Assembly: GCA_907165065.1 (NCBI GenBank)
Contig: OU015525.1
Span: 2,856,622-2,920,621, forward strand
Source: Caprimulgus europaeus
Lineage: Eukaryota; Chordata; Aves; Caprimulgiformes; Caprimulgidae
Direction of reading: 5' to 3'
DNA: 64,000 bases
Shown here: positions 26,714 through 38,884 of the stretch, piece by piece
Layout of the letters: every line of letters starts with the position of its first letter
Position numbering within the stretch: the first letter of the stretch is position 1
Notes under the pieces: generated by a model
Database searches by the model: none
What the model was told of the DNA's origin: nothing
The model's input: the letters and a program-made list of their open reading frames with translations, nothing else
Translations under genes and position numbers: made by a program

Positions 26714-28164
26714 AGAAATAAGACACATTCATTTTGTGCTCTGAAAACTGTACAGAAAAAAATAAAAAATTAAAAAATAAAATAAAATTGATGAACACAG
26801 AGAGGAGGGAGGGGAAGGCATGGCATGGGATAGGACAGGGCATAGAAAAAAAATGAATTAACCAGAGGAGCTGGGCAGAGAAAGTTGAATATTAACAGTT
26901 ATTAAACAAACATTTAGCTCTGTAATTACATAACACCATTAATGTCCTGCAAGTCGGCTGGAGTGAATGGGTGAATGGGGAAGGTTGTAGAGAAAAGGGC
27001 AGGGTCAGTCTGGCAAGGGGGAAAAAAACCAAACCAAACCAAAACCAAAAAAAAAAAGATAAAAGAATTAAAACACAGTAGAAAGATATCTGTATGCTAA
27101 AATTCATAATGTGTAATTATAATAATTACAATATCATACAACCCGGCATCTGAGGGAGGCCTTTGTGCTTTCCTGTTTCATAGAATAATCTAAAATCGAA
27201 CAATAATATCACAGTTTTTATAAGTAATCAGTTTTCCTATATTTTTTTTTTTTAACTATTTGGATATTTATATTTTTTAAAAGTTTTTCTTTCCATTCTT
27301 CATATTATACAGTTAATGGCAAGATAAATGCCACTGTCCTTAAAGATTACCCAGCTGGCCCAAAGGAAAGATGAAGCAGAGATGTTTGCATGTCAAGCAA
27401 CATCTCTCAGTGGGGAAGCACAACTGGGGTCAGTGATTGTTTTGCATCTTGTATCCATGATTCTTTGTTAACTTCTTCCTAAAAAATGTTGTTTGTTTTG
27501 TTTTGTTTTAAAAAGGAGATGCAAATACACAGTAATAACTTAATAACTCGGACCCTGATCAAGGTTTACTGCTGTCTGGCACAATCTGGCTGCTCACAAC
27601 CAGAGGTTTGTCACCCCCCATCTCCAAAACTGGGAGAGTTGTTCCAAACATCAGACAGACAGTGCTGGGAATGATAAAAAAATGAAGTCTGTGTGTAACA
27701 TCAGTAATATATTTTTTAATTGTAAAAATATTGCACAACACTTTTTGGGGTGAAATGTGATTTTTTTTTTTTTTGTAAATAGCCTTGAGAAATGTTTAAT
27801 GAAAAAAAAAATCATATTTTTTTTCATGGTGAAATAAAAAGTATTTTAAGATGAGGAATGTCCTACTTTCCTGATCAGCTCCACGTTTTCCTTCTTGTAG
27901 GACCACAAACCTGCTTGCTGACTCTGGGCAGTGGGTAGAAAGGAAAAGAGCCAGCAGGGGGGAAATAATCAAAGCCCAAACTGAATAAAACAAAGCAAAA
28001 CATTGCAAACCAGCAGTGAATGGGCTGTGTGTTCCCACCATCCCAAACTTTCCACGGAGCAACTTGCCTTCCACCTTCAGCAGGTGGCATCCTCACCCCA
28101 TGCCTGTGTAGTCCTACGTACAGAAAGGCATTTGAAATGACAAGAGCCAAAGAAAAGAAAGGTC
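26714..28164 (-). other. CR1-free block, possible extended ADGRB2 3' UTR
   Basis: There is no credible coding sequence on either strand. The block is AT-rich, with poly-T/poly-A stretches at 27241-27254 and 27762-27777, a (TTTTG)n stretch near 27488-27510 and two TAATTA sites near 27113-27127. On the minus strand it reads like UTR, with scattered T-rich and ATTTA-like motifs. It may be transcribed as the long form of the 3' UTR or be simple flanking DNA. Confidence 0.35.
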
Positions 28165-28183
28165 TCGGGTTTCAAGTTCTCTT

Positions 28184-28189
28184 TTTATT
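28184..28189 (-). terminator. Candidate proximal poly(A) signal AATAAA
   Basis: Canonical AATAAA on the minus strand about 1250 nt after the ADGRB2 stop. It is preceded by a C/T-rich stretch and followed within 40-60 nt by a T/G-rich segment (CTTTCTTTTCTTTGGCTCTT) suitable as a downstream element. Cleavage would be expected near 28160-28170. Confidence 0.5.
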
Positions 28190-28227
28190 GAAGAAAAGAA
28201 AAGAAGAAGGAAAAAAATAGATTATTT

Positions 28228-28257
28228 TTGTTTGTATGTTTGTTTGTTTGTTTGTTT
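28228..28257 (+). repeat. (TTTG)n microsatellite
   Basis: About seven TTTG units with one TATG interruption. It lies inside the presumed ADGRB2 3' UTR. Confidence 0.85.
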
Positions 28258-29437
28258 CCAAGTGGATGTGATTCATGTTGTCAGTTTGTCTCAATGTCCT
28301 AAGGCAACATCTCTGTATACCAAATATCTCCAGGTACATTGTACATTGGCAGATCTGTCTTTCCCTCTTTCTCTCTCTGCCTTCCAGGGAGGGGCAGCTT
28401 GGAATAAATCTGAGTCTGAAAGCAAGGAAAAATAACAGAAAAAAAACCCAAAACAACAAAAAAAAAGGATGAGGCCAAGAGGACCTTCACAAGGCCCGTG
28501 CTGAGTTTATCTATTTAACAGTCAATGAAAAGACCTACATTCTTCTGTTGGTCTGTTTGTCTAACACCTTCGACCCTCTCTGGAGACTGGGTGAGCAAGT
28601 TTTGGAGGTGGTCCTTTCCTCTTGCTCTTGTCCCACTCCTTAGGGCACGCAAAAGCTCCACTGCAAAGGGATGAGAGGAAGAAGCCCCACCTTATCTCTC
28701 CACCCTAAGGCATGGATGATGCCACCACTTCCCCCTTTGAGCCCTGTGGGGATGCACTGCAGGGATGCCAGGATGCCAGGTCATGGTGTGGCACATAGGA
28801 GTGGAAATGTCTTCTTGGCCACTGCTTGGCACTCCCATTTCCTTCCTTCTTGGATGAGCTGGTGAGAGAGAGGTGGGGGGCAAGGATCAGCAAGGGATAC
28901 CACAGATCCTCAAGGCTGGCTCTCCCTCTGGGATCTACGTCCGAATCGCCTCCCAGCAAGGCTCCCGCTGGTGTCCTCTCTTGTCCACAAACAACCTTGA
29001 TCTTCTTGGCCCTTCACAGTGGCTACTGGGGTCCTTCCACACCTCCCCGTGGCAGAGCAGGAAGGGTCCTGGCGTGCTGCAGCAGCCTGAAAGCATCTTG
29101 GCAGGGCTCGTCCTCTGCAGCCCCTCTCCACCCTCTGCCTCCTCCTCGATCTCTTCCAGGTTCACTTCTTCTCCAGTCCTACCTGGGAAAGCTCGTGTTG
29201 TCCTGAACCTACAGCTACTATACTCTATAAAGTAATATTCCCCCTCTCTGCTGAGAACAATACAAAAGTTATTTTGTCTTATCAAAGGTTTCAAAAGAAA
29301 CCAAACACTTCTCTCGCTCGGTTCCGATTTAATTTAATCATTTCTTTAAAACGTGGTTTTGTTTCGTTTGTTTCATTTGTTTTTCGGAAAAAAAAAAGAA
29401 AGAAAGAAAAAAAAAAGTCCTTTTCTTCCCTTTCCAC

Positions 29438-29635
29438 TCAGACCTCTGTCTGAAGGTCAATAATGTCTTGTCCCACCAGGGGGATGGTGGCTCCTGTTTT
29501 CTCCCATTCTACAGTTTTTAGTTCTAGGGGAGACTGTGCCACAGGTTCGATGTCCTTTTTAACCCATGATGGTGGGGACTGGACTTTCCTGATTCCTTCC
29601 CAGGGTCTCTTGTTTGGTGTCTGCTGTTTTTCTTG
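29438..29635 (-). CDS. ADGRB2: ADGRB2 last coding exon with PDZ-binding C-terminus
   Basis: The coding part of the terminal exon is 198 nt: 65 codons from [14 protein letters not shown] to the C-terminal DIIDLQTEV, then TGA (plus-strand TCA at 29438-29440). QTEV is a class I PDZ ligand (x-S/T-x-V) that in this family recruits MAGUK-type synaptic scaffolds. Other conserved pieces are SWVKKDIEP and GATIPLVGQ. The acceptor is TTCCTCCTCTTGCAG. The start at 29635 is chosen because it follows that strong acceptor and keeps phase 0 with the AAG that ends the preceding exon, giving [13 protein letters not shown] remember [12 protein letters not shown] in human. Downstream lies the 3' UTR. Confidence 0.96.
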   Translation of the reverse strand, partial: QEKQQTPNKRPWEGIRKVQSPPSWVKKDIEPVAQSPLELKTVEWEKTGATIPLVGQDIIDLQTEV

Positions 29636-30993
29636 CTGCAAGAGGAGGAAAGTGTAAGAAAGGAGAGAGAGAAAAAAGAAAGAAAGAAAGAGTGGTTAGT
29701 ATTCATGTAACAAATACCATTTTTTTCACCTCTTTCTCTTATATCAAGGGCAAATTTTTCTGTGAAACCCCTGATCCAAACCAAAATGGTGTTTTTATGA
29801 AAATTGCACTTGTGTAAACTGCCTATTTTCAGGAAGAATATATATATTTTATTTTTTTTTTTTCCATTCCTGTTTCTATCACATAATGCCTAGATAGTTC
29901 AGCTTTCAGTTAAAGTTTTTGACACTTGCATTTCCACTGGAAAAAAATGAACATGGTTTTAAGAATTTAAGATCTTTTTCTACTTCTACTGGAAAGCCTC
30001 ACATAGAAATCCAGATTACAATGAGATCTTTCTGAACATACATCCATTGCATTTTATGTAGATGCAAATACATTCCTTATGTAGCACAGCTATTTATAGG
30101 CTATTTAATTGCAGCAAAACATGCTAACTATTCTGTCAGTGAACACATGCTGCTTGATGGGTTGGATCTTCAGCTCTGAAACCAAAAAGCCTTTCCATCA
30201 ACTGCACACCAAATCTTCAAGGCTTTATCAACTGCTGTTAGCCTGGTCTCCCACCAGCATCCCACCATGGCTATCAATCCAGAGAACATCTTTCAATCTT
30301 TCTGCTGATCTGCACCAAGACTCAACTCTGGGGAGAGCTGAGGTTCTGTAAAAAGAGTGTATTCTTCAGTGCATAGGGAAGGGAAGTCCATGCAAAGACT
30401 TTAAATGAGTTGTTCCACTAAGCTTCTGCCCCCCACCAAGGGTGATGCTTTTCACAGTTAATTATCCCCACAAAACACTCCAGTAGTGGGTGAGAAAAGG
30501 CTTCCCTGCATGTGACAGGAGCACAGAGCTCTTTTGAGCCACCTGCCAAAAGGAAAGGGGCTAACAGAAAGGGTGGGAGGCAAGGCAGCTGTGTGGAGGA
30601 TGACAACAAGGAGAGGAGAAGTCTGGGGAGGAGGTGAGGAGACAGACATGCAGGTGACATGCAGCCCAGGATATGTCACAGCCCGATGCTGTCACCAAAA
30701 TGTATTGATTGAGGGGAGATGAAGCCACATGTAGATTGCAGTGTCATGATTGTACTGCAGGATGCTGTAGATATTGCTGTAGCCCCAGAGGAAACCTAAA
30801 TATCCATGGGCTACATGCTGATCCACCAGCCTTAGCTTCTGATTTTGTCCTTTCCTAAGAGACTTCTGTCAGTCTGCTGTTTGTCTGTACTGCAATACCT
30901 ATGGGAAAGGTGCTGTACATTTTCCCTACAAGGACAGCTTTCATCACATCACCTAAGCCATGACTTTTGCTTTTCCAATCTTTCACCCTCAAC

Positions 30994-31003
30994 ATAAAAA
31001 TAA

Positions 31004-31034
<31 letters not shown>

Positions 31035-31197
31035 TAAAAATAAAAATTGAAAAATAAAAAATAAAAAATAAGAATAAAAATAAAAGTAAAAATAAAATAA
31101 AATAAAATAAAATAAAATAAAATAAAATAAAATAAAATAAAATAAAATAAAATAAAATAAAATAAAATAAAATAATAAAATAAAATAAAATAAAAAT
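30994..31197 (+). repeat. (AAAAT)n pentanucleotide array
   Basis: About 200 bp of AAAAT units mixed with AAAAAT units, with the most regular part at 31089-31180. It lies in the ADGRB2 terminal intron; the transcribed RNA would carry UUUUA repeats. Confidence 0.95.
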
Positions 31198-34100
31198 TTA
31201 AAGTTGCTGCTGTATCCCTGCAACTGCTCACAGGGAGAAGGCTCTGGGTGAGGTCATTTGATGGCTACAGAGTGGCAAATGTACAAACCAGGTAAACCTG
31301 ATCTTCTCAATGTGAAGTGAAAACATTCTGAAATGATCCTTATTTTAATTCAAAGGAAGAAAAATAACTTTTTAAAAGTCCTTTGAAAGATAACTGGTTT
31401 TTTTAAACAGGTTTTTTTTGGAAAAGCATGGTTCAGAAGAAGGTAAAACACTTCAGTTCTTGAAACTTGCAGCTGAGATTTTCATTAAACTCTATGACAC
31501 AGAACTTCTCTTATACTGTCAGTGTAATCCTTAATTTATTCTGTGATGTAACACAACGTTGATTAATACTAATTTGACAGAAAATATGATAAAATTGTTG
31601 ACTTATTCCATTATCTACTTTGGAACTTATTTAAGAACTACTGAAACTAGAAACTGAAACCTTTTTATCTGTGTGTGTGTCTTAATGAGACAAGTTTGAG
31701 AGTTCCTGAAGTGAAATTTCTGCCCACAGTGGTTTTGCAGGCCATTAGTCTACCATGAAAAGATGCAGCAAGAATGTACACATAAAGACAAAAGTACACA
31801 TAGAGCAAAAGATGGAATGAAACTCAGAGTTTTCCAAAAGATGAAGAAAAAACCACTTGGTCAGAACAGCTCTTTTCAATGAAAAACATCTTGTTTTCTC
31901 CCACAATTCCTATAATGTCACAAGTTTTCAAAGTTACCGATGTCCACAGCTGTATTATTAAACACAGCAGCACAAATGATCATATGCATGAAGTTAATAA
32001 ATAATTCCATCTTTTCTCTCAAATGAAATCCCTTCTTTGATGGCTTTATTTATGGCCACCTTCAGCATCAGGTTATTCTATTCCCAACCAATTTCTCTTT
32101 TAACAGTCCCTTCATCTGCCACAGTCCTGACCCTCAGCCTTTCCTTCATGCTGTGAGGATGCACCCAGATCTGATCATCTACACTGAACGTGATCAGCAA
32201 ACCTCACATCTGCTCTTGTCATGGGCTGCTTTGGAGCTACTGAGTGAGAGCAGCTGCAAATCCATGGAGGGAACAGAAAGTGGAAAAATTTACCCAAACA
32301 ATTATGAGCTCACATCTACAGCCATGGCCTCTGATCAGAGCTGTCACTGGGGAACAAGACCTAAGGCTTATAATAATTATTCAATGGTGATAAAAATCAG
32401 ATATTTAATGTTGTGAATTATTAAGAGTGGATAAATTAAGAAAGGAAGAGAAAATGAAACAGAAAACATGACTATGCCAGAGCATAACTTCACTCTGCAC
32501 CTGCATCTTGAATATTATGTGTACTCCGTGGGCTTCCTGGTAGGAGGATATAGGGGAAGTGATAAGGGTGGCCAATTTACAGCCATGAACAAAGTTATGG
32601 ACCATGTTCTGTAGGAGGAAAGATTTCACAGACTATGACCTTTCAGCCTTGAAAAGAGATTAGGGATGGATGTGAAAGACACCTATGAAACTCTTAATGG
32701 CTTGTTGACAGCAGAAACGTACTAATGATGGTAGGGATCATCTCTTCCAACACAAAAACTACAGAGCATGATGAGGCATCAAGCAGTGCCTGGCCCAGAA
32801 TGAACCCCAGGAGCTGGTCCTGCACACAGTGCCCAGTTGAACTGCAGACCACCTTTTTACAGCTTTCTGTTGATGCTGAAAACTTTAAAAGTTATAAAAA
32901 GTATGTGAAAATATTCGCAAAAGCAACACCCACTCAGTACTGTGAAGTGACAACATTCGGGTTGGGGAGTCTCTGAACACAACTTACTGGAGCCATGCAG
33001 ATCTTTTTGAAGATGCACTACCACATGCTTGCCCTGCTCTTTTATTTTTCCAAGCTGCTTTTTACTCTGCCATGGAGATGGGGCAGGGCCAGACTGGCCT
33101 TGAGTATGATGCCATATTGTTTTTTTGATCTAGCTTATCAGTGTGGTGTGTTATCTAGCGAGCTTAGTGACTCCAAAGAGGTCTACTTACAGTCAGAAGA
33201 TGAAAATGAGCTACAAAAGATCAGTAAATGGAGAGAGGAGGCTTGCTTTTATTTTCCCACTTCTCAGAAAAGAATTAGACTTCTCTAGTGATGTTGTGAG
33301 CGGAGGTGGTATCTCAGGGGTGGGATGTACAGGTTGTCCACCATGTTGCACCAGCAGCTCACAGAGCTGCGTGCATGGCTATGATCTGAGCATGGGTGCA
33401 GAAAGACTCAGTGCCCTGTTGGATCTCTGAGCAGGTTAAACAAAATCAGCCAGGCTGTGCTCTGGCAAGGATGCTGGGAAGCAAAAGCAAATCTTCTCCT
33501 TTTGGCAAGAGGTACCCTGGGAATTGGTAGCAGGCTCCTGGGAACAGCTCCCTTTTTCTTTCCCTCCGTATGGAAAAGGTTTTATCGGGTCTTGGCCACT
33601 TAAACAGCATATAGAAAAAGCTCCTGGGCTCATGCTTCAACCCTGGCATTTTCCTCCAACCCCTCTGTGGGGTCTTAGCAATCCTTGCAGACAGGAGGGA
33701 AAACCAAGCTAGGCACAGAAAAGAAGTAAAAACACAGAGACAGAGTTGTGTAATCCGGCTGTAAAAGGCGTCGGTGCTGGCTCAGGGCCTGGCGCCTTGG
33801 AGACAGCCAGGAATGGCCCAAGACAGGAGGTGAAAGCAGCAGAGACTGCTCTGCCAGTAACTCACAGAGACAGAGCCATTACTCTGGCCTGACACAGCCC
33901 ACGAGCTTCTGGTCGTCAGGGAGGGGGGAAACGTTAATCGGTTCCTGCCTGGTGCCAGGATGGCAGAGCAGACTGCTCTGGGTGGGAAGGGAGGGAGTGC
34001 CCAGACCCAAGGCTGAGCTAAAACCTGACATACAGGACAAACAAGAGGTCTTCATCACTCGATGCCATTCAGGGTCTCCTTCATTTAGCTCTGGCTTTCA

Positions 34101-34264
34101 TTTTTGGCTGCATATCTTAAGGGTAGAGGGAGAGGACTTGGGAAAAAAGGCATTTAGGATGCAGTGCCAACAAAACAAATCCCTGTCAAAGACAGAGGCT
34201 AAGTGCACTGAGAGAATCCACACATCCCTCCTCTTCTAAAACTAGTCCTGGCAGACTGCAAGTC

Positions 34265-34557
34265 ACTTTTTTACAAGGGCAGACAGTGATAGGCCAAGGG
34301 GCAATGGTTATAAACTGGATGAGAGTAGATTTAGATTAGATATTAGGAAGAAACTCTTTGCTGTGATGATGGTGAGACAGTGTCCCAGGTTGGCCAGAGA
34401 AGCTGTGGCTGCTCCTCCCTGGAAGTGTTCTCAGCCAGGTTGGATGAGGCTTTGAGCAACCTGGTCTAGTGGAAGGTGTCCCTGCTGATGGCAGGGGGGT
34501 TGGAACTGGGTGATCTTTAAGGTCTCTTCCAACCCAAACCATTCTGTGATTCTATGA
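34265..34557 (+). mobile_element. CR1 retrotransposon, 3' end
   Basis: A plus-strand copy closely similar to the one at 26.2 kb: TTTTACAAGGGCAGACAGTG, then GCAACCTGGTCTAGTGGAAG, and the tail CATTCTGTGATTCTATGA. It is antisense to ADGRB2 in the terminal intron. Confidence 0.92.
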
Positions 34558-34759
34558 CCTGTCCTGGATGCATGGTGGCTATGGAAAGGTGATGGTGGTG
34601 GAGCAAGGCACCTCCCTACCATGGGTTTTTCTGCATGTTGGCTTTGTGCTGCCTGCAATGGTCCAGGCTGGTTTCATCCAGAGTACCTGGATCCTGGTGC
34701 AACCCTTTTGCTTATGAATGGCCTCAGTGTATTGTATAATACAGCAATGATTTTTCAGT

Positions 34760-35247
34760 GCAAGAAAGACATGGACCTGCTGGAGGAGGTCCAGTGGAGG
34801 CCACAAAAATCATTAGAGGAATGTAACCCCTGTGCTATAAAGAGAGGCTGAGAGAGTTGGGGTTGGTTGTTGAGCCTGAAGACAAGAAGGTTCTGGGGAG
34901 ACCTTATTGCAGTCTCTCAATACTTAAAGGAGGCCTATTAAAAAGATGAGGACAGACTTTTTAACAGTTGTGATAGGACAAGAAGTGACAGTTTTAAACT
35001 AAACAAGGGGAGATTTAGACTAGACACAAGGAAGAATTTTTTTTTACAATGAGGGTGTTGAAACCCTGGCCCAGGTTGCCCATAGAAGTGGTAGAAGTCT
35101 CATCTCTGGGAACATTCAAGGTCAGGCTTGATGGGGCTCTGAGCAACCTGCTCTAGTTGAAGATGTCCCTGCTCAATGCAGGGGGGTTGGACTAGATGTC
35201 CTTGAAAGGTCCCTTCCAACCCAAAACATTCTATGATGATTCTATAA
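34760..35247 (+). mobile_element. CR1 retrotransposon, 3' end
   Basis: A plus-strand copy of a related subfamily. It starts in the RT C-terminal region (GACCTGCTGGAGGAGGTCCA), runs through AGATTTAGACTAGACACAAG and ends CATTCTATGATGATTCTATA. It lies 200 bp after another CR1 in the same orientation. Confidence 0.9.
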
Positions 35248-36991
35248 AATACTGCCTGGCCACTCTAAGACACTGGCTTCATTTCACACTTTAGTCAAAA
35301 ATGATGAAAGTGCAACCATTCAGCTACATCTCCTTGTGTTTGTTCTTTGTGGCTTTTTGTTATTGTTGGGTTTTTGTTTTTGTTTGGTTGTTTGGATTTG
35401 TTTTTGCTTTTGTTTTTTTGTTTTTTTTTTTTTAATGTCCAATGTTTATTGTTACCCTGAATAACTTGAAGAGGAATTCAGTGCTTTCCACAGAGCACTC
35501 CCCTAGCACCAGTTCCTCCCATGCTGTTTTCATTGCCTCTAGTGTCAACTTGAAGGATATTTCATGACCCAAATGGTCTCTCCCCATGACATTGATGACT
35601 CTAGGACCAGAATGAAGTTATTCAGAATGTATAGCAGGGAATCTGAAACATAAATGTAGCCCACACTGTCTAATCCATCTTTGGATCAATGTTGATGAAA
35701 AGTGATTAGAAAATGGGAAAGCTGTCTTGGTTTTTTAACAGAATGATAAATTTTCCTTTCCTCATGTGAAACAAGTAGCTGCAGTTCCTTCATTTTATGC
35801 TACTGAACTACAAAGATTATAGTTGGTTTTTGTTGAGTTTTTTTTTCTTATGTAGGGTAAAAGCCAAATAAAAGGAAGTGGCTGACTTTGTTCAGAATTT
35901 CTTTTTTTTCTTAAAAAAAAAAAGAAAAAGAAATAACTTGTGGTTTTAACTTGCATTGATGGCAATCAGCTAGGAAACTTAAAATACCCAGCATTTACTG
36001 GGTTATGCAAATATGCCTTCTGCTCCTGTATTCTCTGAAGTTCAAATGGTCTAACCTACTGTGAGCCAAAGACTAGCAGGCCATGCACAACTGAAGGTGA
36101 ACAGGCACTGAATCAATGAGGTCTTTCATAGACCCTCAGGGGCTCTTTGTATTGACTCATAAACAGTCCCTTGCCTGAGGTTGCAGAGAAAGCCTGTGGT
36201 CCCACCAACATGAAGAACAGGCTATTCTCCAGGCTATTCTTGCCATTAATCCATCTTGTTAATATATTATCCTTTTTATGGACAAAGTTTATGGTCTACT
36301 GAAGAGTCTACTCTACTTGGTAGACATAGAGGACTGGGTGTTCTTCAAAATCCTGAAATCATTCAAGGCTGCCCAATGCCTCACAGAGGCATCTAGGGAC
36401 TACAGGAGGGGACCAAGAGTACCCAAAGCATGATTGTTTATAGAATCCTTTTTTAACCAACCTAAACAACCAGGAACTTCAATCTACTAGTGGCCACTGC
36501 ATGGTTTTGGAGCAGCTGATAGCTGGACAGCTTCAAAGGTCATGGTAGGAAATGACTGTTGGTCCAGAGGGTAGGAGGGATAAGATTTTTCTCTGAGCAA
36601 TACAGAGTAATTGATGCCAGACACTTGGGACATGAGGCATCAGATGATCTACAGAAGGAGGTGAACCTCTGATTGATGGTATGTTTGGATACCTGGTAGC
36701 TGACAGATGGTTTATAGCTGAATGAATTAAGGTTTGTCATCATTTTCATATCAGAATTTATAGCAGTAATTATTATACTTTATGTAGCATTCCTCCCTAT
36801 AAAAGTTATCCTAATTGGTCTTTTAAAATGTGCCAGTTACTAAAGACTTGAAGAAGTGCAGAGATGATTGAACACGTGGCACAGAGAAGACACCCCACTG
36901 GTAAGTGAAGCTTCCCTTGCAGAGGGACACACAGCTGACATCAAGAGGAGCACATCCTCCCAATTGAGCCTGAGTTTGACACAACCACCAC

Positions 36992-37379
36992 CACAGAATC
37001 ACAGAATCACAGAATGTCAGGGATTGGAAGGGACCTCAAAAGATCATCTGGTCCAATCCCCCTGCTGGAGCAGGAACACCTGGATGAGATCACACAGGAA
37101 GGCATCCAGGCGGGTCTTGAATGTCTCCAGAGAAGGAGACTCCACACCCTCCCTGGGCAGCCTGTCCCAGTGTTCTGTTACCCTCACAGTAAGGAAGTTC
37201 CTTCTCAAATTTAAGCAGAACCTCCTGTGTTCCAGCTTACACCCATTACCCCTTGTCCTACCATTGGACACCACTGTGAAGAGCCTGGACCCATCCTCCT
37301 GACACTCACCCTTCAAATATTTATAAACATTAATAAGGTCCCCCCTCAGCCTCCTCTTCTCCAAGCTAAAGAGGCCCTA
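36992..37379 (-). mobile_element. CR1 retrotransposon, 3' end
   Basis: A minus-strand copy with a tail of three ATCACAGA units, then GGACCTCAAAAGATCATCTG, and reaching CTCTTCTCCAAGCTAAAGAG. It is very similar to the start of the copy at 43322 and sense to ADGRB2. Confidence 0.92.
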
Positions 37380-38467
37380 AAGGAATGGGTATATCCTCCA
37401 TGTGTCCAAAGAGGAAAAGCTAAGAAACATCTCAATGTGAGAAGAGAAAATGAGTAATCAAGACAGAAACACTCTCTAGAAGGAAATTTTTAAAATTCAT
37501 AGAAAGGCAGAAAAAACTTTGTATTTTTTTCCACTGGGTTTTTGAGTAAGTGTTTTTTTAGGACCAACAGAGAGATGGGACTGGGTTTGAGAAGTGAGAC
37601 TGAGTCTAGTTCCTGAATGTGAGCTCCAGGACAGGGCTCCAGCCAAGACAAAAACCATTTCAACTGCAGAGAGCTGAAGGTAGCAAGTAGCTAATAAGCA
37701 AGAATGAGCAAATCAGATCAATTTGCAGAGCTCTGTTCAGTGCAGCTTTTACTGACCTCAGCACAAGGAAAGAGCTGCTGTTTCAAATGAATGCAAAGCC
37801 AGATGCTGGCAAGAAGAGAGGAATATGTATGTGATTCCAACTTCTCTAATGGAGCTGGATCAAAGGACTCCTGCAGAGGGGGAAGGCAGGAGTGTCACTT
37901 TCATTGCTTTCAAAGCTGGTACTAAGTGTAGAAGAAACAAAGCCTTTGCTTCCTTTAAAGGCTGCAAAGCCTTCACTTTCATGCTATGCTGTTGCAGAGC
38001 ATGTGAACCCCTCCTGATGTCCAGCCCAAGCACTGGAATTTCTTTATCAGTTAACTCACAGGGAGGAGCAGCGTTGGAGATGTTTTACCCTGACAATACA
38101 GGTCTACACAGGAAAATATTTCCCATGTAGTACAAAGTAGCTTGAAAATAGCCACTCCCCTGCTTTCATGTGAAGAGCTCTCAGCTGGAGGAATGTAGAC
38201 CTTGGGAAGTGTGTGTATTTAAGAGGAAGAACAGAAAAAAAACCCAAAAAATTGCATGTTGGAGCCTTTAGTCTGCCAGGCAAAGGGTAGACTTTTAAAT
38301 GGTGAAACAAACTTGCAGCAAGGTTTCCAACAATAGGATTTTTTTTCTTTTTTTGAGCATTTTTTTCTTTTTTTTTGAGCAATTGGGTAAGTAATGAACA
38401 ACTCAAAGTGATGGGAGTGATTAGGAAGGAGGAACTCTGCTGTCTGAGTCAGTACTAACCTAATCAT

Positions 38468-38790
38468 AATCACAGAATGTTGTGAGTTGGAAGGGACCCA
38501 CAAGGATTGAGTACGATTCTTGTCCTAATATAGGACAATCCCAAGATACAGACCATGTGTCTGAGGACCTTGTCCAGATGCTTCTGGAATCTTGTCAGGC
38601 TTGGTGCCATGAGCACATCCCTGGGGAGCCTGTTCCAGTGCTCCACCACCCTCTGGCTGAAGAACCTTTTCCTAATGACCAACCTGAACTTGTTCTGGCA
38701 CATCTTCCTGCCCTTTCTCCTGGTCCTATCATTGGTCACCAGAGAGAAGAGATCAGCACCTGCCCCTCCTCTTCCTCTTGTAAGGGGGAA
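38468..38790 (-). mobile_element. CR1 retrotransposon, 3' end, second subfamily
   Basis: A minus-strand copy: AATCACAGAATGTTGTGAG, ACCATGTGTCTGAGGACCTT, CTCCACCACCCTCTGGCTGA, and GGTCCTATCATTGGTCACC near its truncated end. Confidence 0.9.
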
Positions 38791-38847
38791 GATATGTTTC
38801 AATATGCATCTGTTTGTGCAGCAAAATGTGCTTTAAAGCTGCTATGA

Positions 38848-38884
38848 ATCCAATACAATCCAGTACAATCCAGTACAATCCAGT
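38848..38884 (+). repeat. 10-bp tandem repeat (CAATCCAGTA)n
   Basis: About 3.5 copies of a 10-bp unit shortly after the CR1 fragment that ends near 38790. Confidence 0.85.

Larger units (their letters stand above)
28165..29437 (-). other. ADGRB2: ADGRB2 3' UTR, proximal form
   Basis: Transcript sequence following the stop codon. It starts with a pyrimidine-rich stretch, then runs to a candidate AATAAA about 1.25 kb downstream. It contains a (CAAA)n microsatellite near 28228-28257 (as TTTG on the plus strand) and no CR1. Two overlapping ATTAAA hexamers at 29328-29338 could support a very short UTR. No additional reading frame here looks protein-coding. The extent is inferred from position and signals only. 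Confidence 0.55.

Noticed and set aside
27113..27127. Paired TAATTA sites as a homeodomain regulatory element
   Set aside because: Two 6-bp AT-rich motifs are expected by chance in AT-rich DNA; nothing else supports regulation.
28826..29294. Several overlapping 70-126 codon frames just after the ADGRB2 stop
   Set aside because: They overlap in many frames in a locally GC-richer 3' UTR segment, have no recognisable domains and no splice support.
30855..31231. Open frame rich in Phe, Tyr, Ile and Leu that looks like membrane segments
   Set aside because: Translation of the (AAAAT)n array on the minus strand; the apparent transmembrane character is an artefact.
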